Shown: piece after piece, positions 6,214 to 7,042 of the stretch
Position numbering within the stretch: position 1 is the stretch's first letter
How the letters are laid out: each line of letters opens with the position of its first letter
NCBI GenBank assembly: GCA_003157445.1
Contig: PMJN01000083.1
Span: forward strand, 1 to 7,042
Direction of reading: 5' to 3'
Length of the DNA: 7,042 nucleotides
From: Micrococcales bacterium
GTDB lineage: Bacteria > Actinomycetota > Actinomycetes > Actinomycetales > Dermatophilaceae
Position numbers and translations under genes: made by a program
The notes under the pieces: model-generated
The model's database searches: none
Told to the model about the DNA's origin: nothing
What the model saw: only the letters and a program-made list of their open reading frames with translations

Positions 6214-7042
6214 TCACAAAGAGGCGCCGACCAGTACCGGCTCGTTGACCAAGTTCACTCCGAAGGCATCGTGAACGCCATCGCGGATCTCACGGGCCAA
6301 CCCCAGGATATCGGCGGCCGTAGCGGAGCCCCTGTTGGTCACCGCGAGGGGGTGCTTGGTGGACAGCGCAGCCGGCCCGGGCATGCGGTAGCCCTTGCCG
6401 AAGCCGGCCTTGTCGATCAGCCAGGCCGCACTAGTCTTGACCTGACCGCCGGGCGCCTCGAACCGCGGTAGAAGGGCGGCTCCGCCGCCGGAGCCCATTC
6501 GGGCCTGAACGCGATCCTGCAGCGCGGCATATGAGCCGGCAGACATGATCGGGTTGGTGAAGAACGACCCACAGCTCCAGGTGTCATGGTCTGTGGCATC
6601 AAGGACCATGCCTCGCTGACGTCGCTGCGCCAGCACGGCCTCCCGCGCGTCCGCCAGCGGCACCCGCTCCCCCGCGTTCACGCCGAGAGCCAGCGCGAGG
6701 CCCGCATAGTCGACAGGGCCGGAGAGCTTGGTCAGACGAAGCTGAAACACCACGTCGAGGACGACGTATCGCGGCTCCGCCTTGAACAGCGAGTGACGGT
6801 AGGTGAACTGGCAGTCAGCATTGGCGAAGATCTGGACCTGTTGCTCTCGACGGTCCCAGACGCGGACCGAGGCGATGCTCTGAGCAACCTCCTGGCCGTA
6901 GGCCCCGACGTTCTGGATTGGGGTCGCACCCGCGCAGCCCGGGATCCCGGAGAGCGCCTCGATGCCAGACCAGCTTTCCGCAACCGCCTGCAGGACCACG
7001 TTGTCCCAGACCTCACCGGCAGCGACGCGGACCATCGCTGCG
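6214..7042 (-). CDS. murB: UDP-N-acetylenolpyruvoylglucosamine reductase, 5' end outside window
   Basis: C-terminal part of MurB, the FAD enzyme that uses NADPH to reduce UDP-GlcNAc-enolpyruvate to UDP-MurNAc in peptidoglycan synthesis. About 275 codons are visible; the N-terminal flavin-binding segment lies beyond position 7042 and the frame is still open there. Motifs are SGIPGCAGATPIQNVGAYGQ (6978-6889; FAD domain), YRHSLFK (the Tyr-Arg substrate/catalytic region of type I MurB), TWSCGSFFTNP with the proton-donating Ser (codon 6565-6567), KTSAAWLIDKAGFGKGY, and VNEPVLVG with the catalytic Glu (codon 6241-6243). The catalytic residues expected in this part are intact. The Met codon at 7033-7035 is internal to the family sequence and not a true start. 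It converges on the deaminase gene. Neighbouring murB is, from memory, a conserved feature of this locus in Streptomyces and relatives. Confidence 0.95.
   Translation of the reverse strand, partial: AAMVRVAAGEVWDNVVLQAVAESWSGIEALSGIPGCAGATPIQNVGAYGQEVAQSIASVRVWDRREQQVQIFANADCQFTYRHSLFKAEPRYVVLDVVFQLRLTKLSGPVDYAGLALALGVNAGERVPLADAREAVLAQRRQRGMVLDATDHDTWSCGSFFTNPIMSAGSYAALQDRVQARMGSGGGAALLPRFEAPGGQVKTSAAWLIDKAGFGKGYRMPGPAALSTKHPLAVTNRGSATAADILGLAREIRDGVHDAFGVNLVNEPVLVGASL

Overview
The window is a chromosomal stretch from a high-GC actinobacterium. The evidence is the strongly biased codon use, the gene content and the gene order: tRNA-Trp, secE, nusG, rplK, rplA, then an L10-type leader and rplJ, with an aspartate aminotransferase, an adenosine-deaminase-family gene and murB on the far side of the tRNA. 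From memory, the same neighbourhood is found in Streptomyces and relatives. The genus cannot be fixed from this sequence; a Propionibacteriales- or Micrococcales-like organism is only a guess.

The minus-strand half (about 12-3697) is the translation/transcription cluster. Read in its own direction it runs tRNA-Trp (3697-3625), secE, nusG, rplK, rplA, a perfect 17-bp terminator-like hairpin, a new promoter, a structured L10 leader ending in an attenuator-like hairpin, and rplJ. rplL presumably follows just outside the window. The cluster supplies the SecE subunit of the Sec translocon, the elongation factor NusG, the L1 and L11 proteins of the large ribosomal subunit, and the L10 base of the L7/L12 stalk. 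The layout suggests two transcription units, with separate feedback control of rplJ(L) by L10-L7/L12 binding to the leader.

The plus-strand half starts at a 245-bp divergent spacer (3698-3942). It holds a class I aminotransferase (aspC-like) that overlaps an adenosine-deaminase-family gene. murB (UDP-N-acetylenolpyruvoylglucosamine reductase) converges on this pair from the minus strand and is cut off at its 5' end by the window edge. Only 25 bp with overlapping short hairpins separate the convergent genes.

No mobile element, CRISPR array, phage gene or defence system is visible, and I do not see a new multi-gene system. The points most worth a second look are: (1) the deaminase gene has no in-frame ATG, GTG or TTG start that would keep its metal-binding histidines, so initiation at a CTG overlapping the upstream stop codon is likely; (2) the L10 leader/attenuator and a 7-nt complementarity that could switch it; (3) the very clean 17-bp stem between rplA and the rplJ promoter; (4) the repeat-expanded acidic N-terminus of NusG.
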